NCBI GenBank assembly: GCA_045647865.1
Contig: JAZRMW010000034.1
Coordinates: 50,089-114,088 of the forward strand
DNA from: Phocaeicola_A sp045647865
GTDB taxonomy: Bacteria; Bacteroidota; Bacteroidia; Bacteroidales; Bacteroidaceae
Length of the DNA stretch: 64,000 nt
Reading direction: 5' to 3'
The position numbers and the translations under genes were made by a program. The notes under the pieces were generated by a model. It made no database searches. It saw nothing but the letters and a program-made list of their open reading frames with translations, and was not told the origin of the DNA. Shown piece by piece: positions 61,262 through 64,000 of the stretch (position 1 is its first letter; each line of letters begins with the position of its first letter).

Positions 61262-63712
61262 ATGAACGAAAATATTGACGAAAAATACAATAAGGAAGAA
61301 GAAGGTATAAATATTCAAGCAATTCTTGCAATGTTCTTGTTCCATTGGAAGTGGTTCGCTGCATCAGTCGTTATTTGTTTGGCTTTTGCTTTTGTCTATT
61401 TGCGCTCTGCGACACCAATTTATAACGTTACGGCCAAAATTATGGTTAAGGATAAAAGGAAAGGTGGATATACCAGCGAAATGATGGCTTTAGAAGAATT
61501 TGGAATGTTGGGCGTTTCTGGTGGTATTGACAATGAATTGGAGGTATTGCAATCCAAGTCTTTGGTTAAGGATGTGGTTGTTGATATGAAACTCTATACC
61601 ACTTATATAGAGAAGGGGAGACTCAGCAAACGTGACTTGTATCGTAACACACCTGTGTGGGTCGATGTAGAGCCGGGTACTATTGAAGATTTGGTATATG
61701 GATATTCTCTCAAACTCTATGTAACGAAAGATAGTGCTTACCAGATTGAGTGCAAGACATACGATCCTGGAAATAAGGAAAAGGTGGAGATGGAGGTAAC
61801 TACCGCTACATTGCCTTATCTGCTTGAGACACCTAACGGGAAATTGATTGTCAGCCGTAACATGAATGTTCCTTTGACACCAGAACAAACTTTGTTGATA
61901 TCTGTTACCCCTCCGTTGAAGGTTGCCAAAAGATATTTGGCCAGTATGTCATTTGAACCTACTTCTAAGATGACCTCTGTAGCAGTAATCTCGTTGAAAG
62001 AGGTGAATCGTAAGAGGGGAGAGGAGTTCTTGACTCGTATGATTGAAGTTTATAATGACGATGCAAACGAAGATAAGAACCAAATTGCACGTAAGACAGA
62101 GGAGTTTATCGGTGAACGTATCATCTTAGTGGGGCAGGATTTGGATAATACTGAGCGTCAGCTTCAGGGATTCAAAGAGAAGTCTGGTTTGGTAAACCTT
62201 ACGATTGATGCTCAGAAAGCGTTGGAAGAAGGTGCTACTTACGAAAAGAAATTGGTTGATATCAGTACTCAGCTTCGCCTTGTGGAAATGTTGCATGATG
62301 CGGTGTTTAAACCCGGCAAGACATATGATGTCCTACCAGCTACGGCATCAATCGGTTTGTCGGATGCGGCTTTGACTGCAGCTATCACTCAGTATAATAC
62401 ACAGGTTCTTGAACGTCAGCGCTTGTTGCAGACGGCTTCGCCTAATAACCCTACGGTTATGAGTCTGACAACAGTGGTTGATGGTTTGCTTGAGAATGTG
62501 AAAACTGCCGTATCAAACTTACAGAAGGCTTTGACTATCTCTAAGAAAGATATTGAGCGCGAGGCAAGCCGTTTCAATAGCCGTATTGGTAGCGCTCCTT
62601 CTCAAGAGCGTCAGATGGTGGGGATTGAGCGTCAACGTGAAATCAAATCGGAACTCTACTTGATGCTTCTTCAGAAACGTGAGGAAAATTCAATAGCATT
62701 GGCTGCAACGGCTGATAATGCTAAGATTATTGATGATGCAGTAGCCGATGAACGACCTGTTGCTCCGAAACGTTCAATGATTTGGCTTGTTGCTTTTGCT
62801 ATGGGTATGGGGATTCCTTTCGGTATCATTTATCTGATAGATTTACTTAACTATAAGATTGGTAGCCGAGCAGATGTGGATAAGCTTTCAAAAGTGTCAG
62901 TTTTGGGTGAGGTTCCTCATGCGAAATCTCTCGAAAAAGGTGAGCGTGCATTGGTTGTTCGTGAAGATAGCAACAACTTGATGGCTGAGACATTCCGTGC
63001 CATTCGTACAAACTTGAACTTTATTTTGAACGATCCAACTAAAAAGGTGGTATTGTTCACTTCTACAACGTCTGGTGAAGGTAAGACATTCATATCATCT
63101 AACCTTGCCATGTCATTGGCTTTGTTGGGTAAGAAAGTCTTATTGTGCGGATTGGATATCCGTAAGCCTCGTTTAGTGGATTTGTTCAAGTTGACAGATA
63201 AGAAACATGGTATTACCACTTATTTGGCCGGAGATCCCAATGACAAAGAATTGCTATTCAGTCAGATATTGAAGTCTGGTGTAAGCGATAATCTCGATAT
63301 TCTTCCTGCAGGTATCATTCCTCCTAACCCGGCCGAGTTGTTGGCGAAGGAAAATTTGGACAAGGCGATTGAGTTTTTGTCTGAAGAGTATGATTATATC
63401 CTTTTGGATACCGCTCCTGTAGGTTTGGTTGCTGATACTCTACTTGTTGGACGTGTTGCTAATGCTACTGTCTGCGTATGTCGTGCCGGATATACAGCTA
63501 AGAGTTCGCTCGACTTTATCAACGAGATTAAGACTGAGAATAAGTTGCCTAATATGTCATTGATTATAAATGATGTAGATATGGATAAGGGAACTTACTA
63601 TGGTGCGGGCAGATATGGTTACGGCAAGCGTTATGGTTATGGCTATAGACAATACGGTTATGGCGTTTATGGTGTAGAAGAGGAGGACGATAAGAAAAGT
63701 GGGAAGAAGTAG
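61262..63712 (+). CDS. Wzc-like polysaccharide co-polymerase with tyrosine autokinase
   Basis: An 816-aa inner-membrane protein. Residues ~30-50 and ~505-525 are the two membrane segments flanking a periplasmic coiled-coil region, with the Wzz domain first and a GNVR-like region ('RIGSAPSQERQMV') before the second. The cytoplasmic BY-kinase domain has Walker A 'SGEGKTFISSN' (Lys608), Walker A' 'LLCGLDIRKPRL' (Asp632) and Walker B 'YDYILLDTAP'. The C-terminus carries a tyrosine cluster of ten Tyr between 'GTYYGAG' and 'VYGVEEED', the autophosphorylation site that cycles during chain-length control. It pairs with the Wza-like protein upstream. Confidence 0.94.
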   Translation: MNENIDEKYNKEEEGINIQAILAMFLFHWKWFAASVVICLAFAFVYLRSATPIYNVTAKIMVKDKRKGGYTSEMMALEEFGMLGVSGGIDNELEVLQSKSLVKDVVVDMKLYTTYIEKGRLSKRDLYRNTPVWVDVEPGTIEDLVYGYSLKLYVTKDSAYQIECKTYDPGNKEKVEMEVTTATLPYLLETPNGKLIVSRNMNVPLTPEQTLLISVTPPLKVAKRYLASMSFEPTSKMTSVAVISLKEVNRKRGEEFLTRMIEVYNDDANEDKNQIARKTEEFIGERIILVGQDLDNTERQLQGFKEKSGLVNLTIDAQKALEEGATYEKKLVDISTQLRLVEMLHDAVFKPGKTYDVLPATASIGLSDAALTAAITQYNTQVLERQRLLQTASPNNPTVMSLTTVVDGLLENVKTAVSNLQKALTISKKDIEREASRFNSRIGSAPSQERQMVGIERQREIKSELYLMLLQKREENSIALAATADNAKIIDDAVADERPVAPKRSMIWLVAFAMGMGIPFGIIYLIDLLNYKIGSRADVDKLSKVSVLGEVPHAKSLEKGERALVVREDSNNLMAETFRAIRTNLNFILNDPTKKVVLFTSTTSGEGKTFISSNLAMSLALLGKKVLLCGLDIRKPRLVDLFKLTDKKHGITTYLAGDPNDKELLFSQILKSGVSDNLDILPAGIIPPNPAELLAKENLDKAIEFLSEEYDYILLDTAPVGLVADTLLVGRVANATVCVCRAGYTAKSSLDFINEIKTENKLPNMSLIINDVDMDKGTYYGAGRYGYGKRYGYGYRQYGYGVYGVEEEDDKKSGKK

Positions 63713-63750
63713 ATGATAAATTAGAATAAGGAAATGAGAGTGTTTTGATA

Positions 63751-63787
63751 TGAACCCCGAAAGTTTTTGTCCAACTTTCGGGGTTCA
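63751..63787 (+). terminator. Stem-loop 3' of the Wzc-like gene
   Basis: TGAACCCCGAAAGTT pairs with AACTTTCGGGGTTCA across seven bases. It begins 39 bases after the stop. The T run is weak, so it may be partial. Confidence 0.7.
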
Positions 63788-63864
63788 TTGTCACATGATG
63801 TCTCAGGCAATAATAAGGACCATATACAACGATAATAAAAGTCTTCATAGATAAAAATAGACCA

Positions 63865-63994
63865 ATAGGTCAATTTGCAGGCTAGAACATGCCCACATCC
63901 CTCATAAACACAGGTGATGTGGGCATTTCAATTTTTTGAACCCCAAAATTTACTTTTGAAAATGTTCTATAGGTCATTTTGCAGGCTGAGACTT
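63865..63994 (+). repeat. Direct repeat at the right edge (ATAGGTCA-TTTGCAGGCT)
   Basis: ATAGGTCAATTTGCAGGCTA (from 63866) recurs as ATAGGTCATTTTGCAGGCTG (from 63970), about 104 bases apart. The second copy probably begins another unit beyond the window. Confidence 0.65.
63889..63937 (+). terminator. Intrinsic terminator at the right edge
   Basis: ATGCCCACATC at 63889-63899 pairs with GATGTGGGCAT at 63916-63926, followed by TTCAATTTTTT. This is a good terminator for the export operon, about 180 bases after the Wzc-like stop. Confidence 0.75.
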
Positions 63995-64000
63995 GCAGAC

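Noticed and set aside
1..64000. tRNA, rRNA, prophage or complete insertion sequence
   Set aside because: I looked for clover-leaf CCA ends, rRNA motifs, integrases and transposases; only the tmRNA and a short IS66-like stub were found.

Overview
The window looks like a chromosomal segment of a gut-type Bacteroidales bacterium (Bacteroides, Phocaeicola or Prevotella-like). The evidence is: sigma-ABfr promoters with a TAnnTTTG -7 box; a tmRNA whose tag reads GENNYALAA; a fimbrillin-like lipoprotein; DUF3256; class-I topoisomerase with C-terminal repeats and no zinc fingers; GH29 and GH2-GH43 enzymes; and a Wza/Wzc capsule pair. There is no rRNA, tRNA, prophage or intact insertion sequence.

Layout. 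1-19456: a long leader and two giant secreted beta-helix-type repeat proteins (4169 and 2006 aa), then a 35-aa peptide and a strong terminator. 19457-20764: a repeat-rich spacer with a fragment resembling IS66 orfA. 20765-24738 (minus): argB, aroK, topA. 25359-27411: a sugar mutarotase and a GH29 fucosidase lipoprotein. 27746-31541: MATE pump, ferritin, Fur-family regulator, HlyIII-type membrane protein. 31706-36444: a TPR protein plus a plugless outer-membrane barrel. 37048-40597: birA, a small possibly ribbon-helix-helix protein, tadA, an SGNH esterase, yraN. 40610-44134: a GH2-GH43 fusion. 44316-46484 (minus): flavin reductase, pyrI, pyrB. 46679-48939: DoxX, rsmG, metallo-hydrolase, YjbQ. 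49364-52460 (minus): purN and a class A PBP. 52724-54868: a fimbrillin/GLUG lipoprotein. 54941-59867 (minus): UDG-like enzyme, DUF3256, tmRNA, rny, zapA, a coiled-coil protein and an unknown protein. 60397-63712: Wza-like and Wzc-like proteins, probably the start of a polysaccharide locus that continues past the right edge.

The most unusual content is non-coding. Several families of degenerate, palindromic intergenic repeats are built from short 7- or 9-base units. One family forms ordered composite elements of about 230-600 bp. Each carries one to three copies of a ~135-bp cassette whose ends are inverted (CACACAGAA units against TTCTGTGTG units). Parts recur in the same order and in both orientations at 25.0, 29.1, 36.4 and 39.6 kb, with a more degraded array at 20 kb and a remnant at the left edge. 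Three of the composites begin 2-8 bp after a stop codon, and most of the simpler hairpin repeats also lie just 3' of genes. They could serve as 3'-end or terminator modules, or be the footprint of an undescribed mobile palindromic element.

The second theme is surface variation. The two giant proteins have grown by internal duplication (some copies nearly identical at the DNA level), share a C-terminal region, and are followed by a small peptide on the same likely transcript. A 15-T tract lies just upstream of the likely promoter. All function calls come from motif recognition by eye; no database search was possible.
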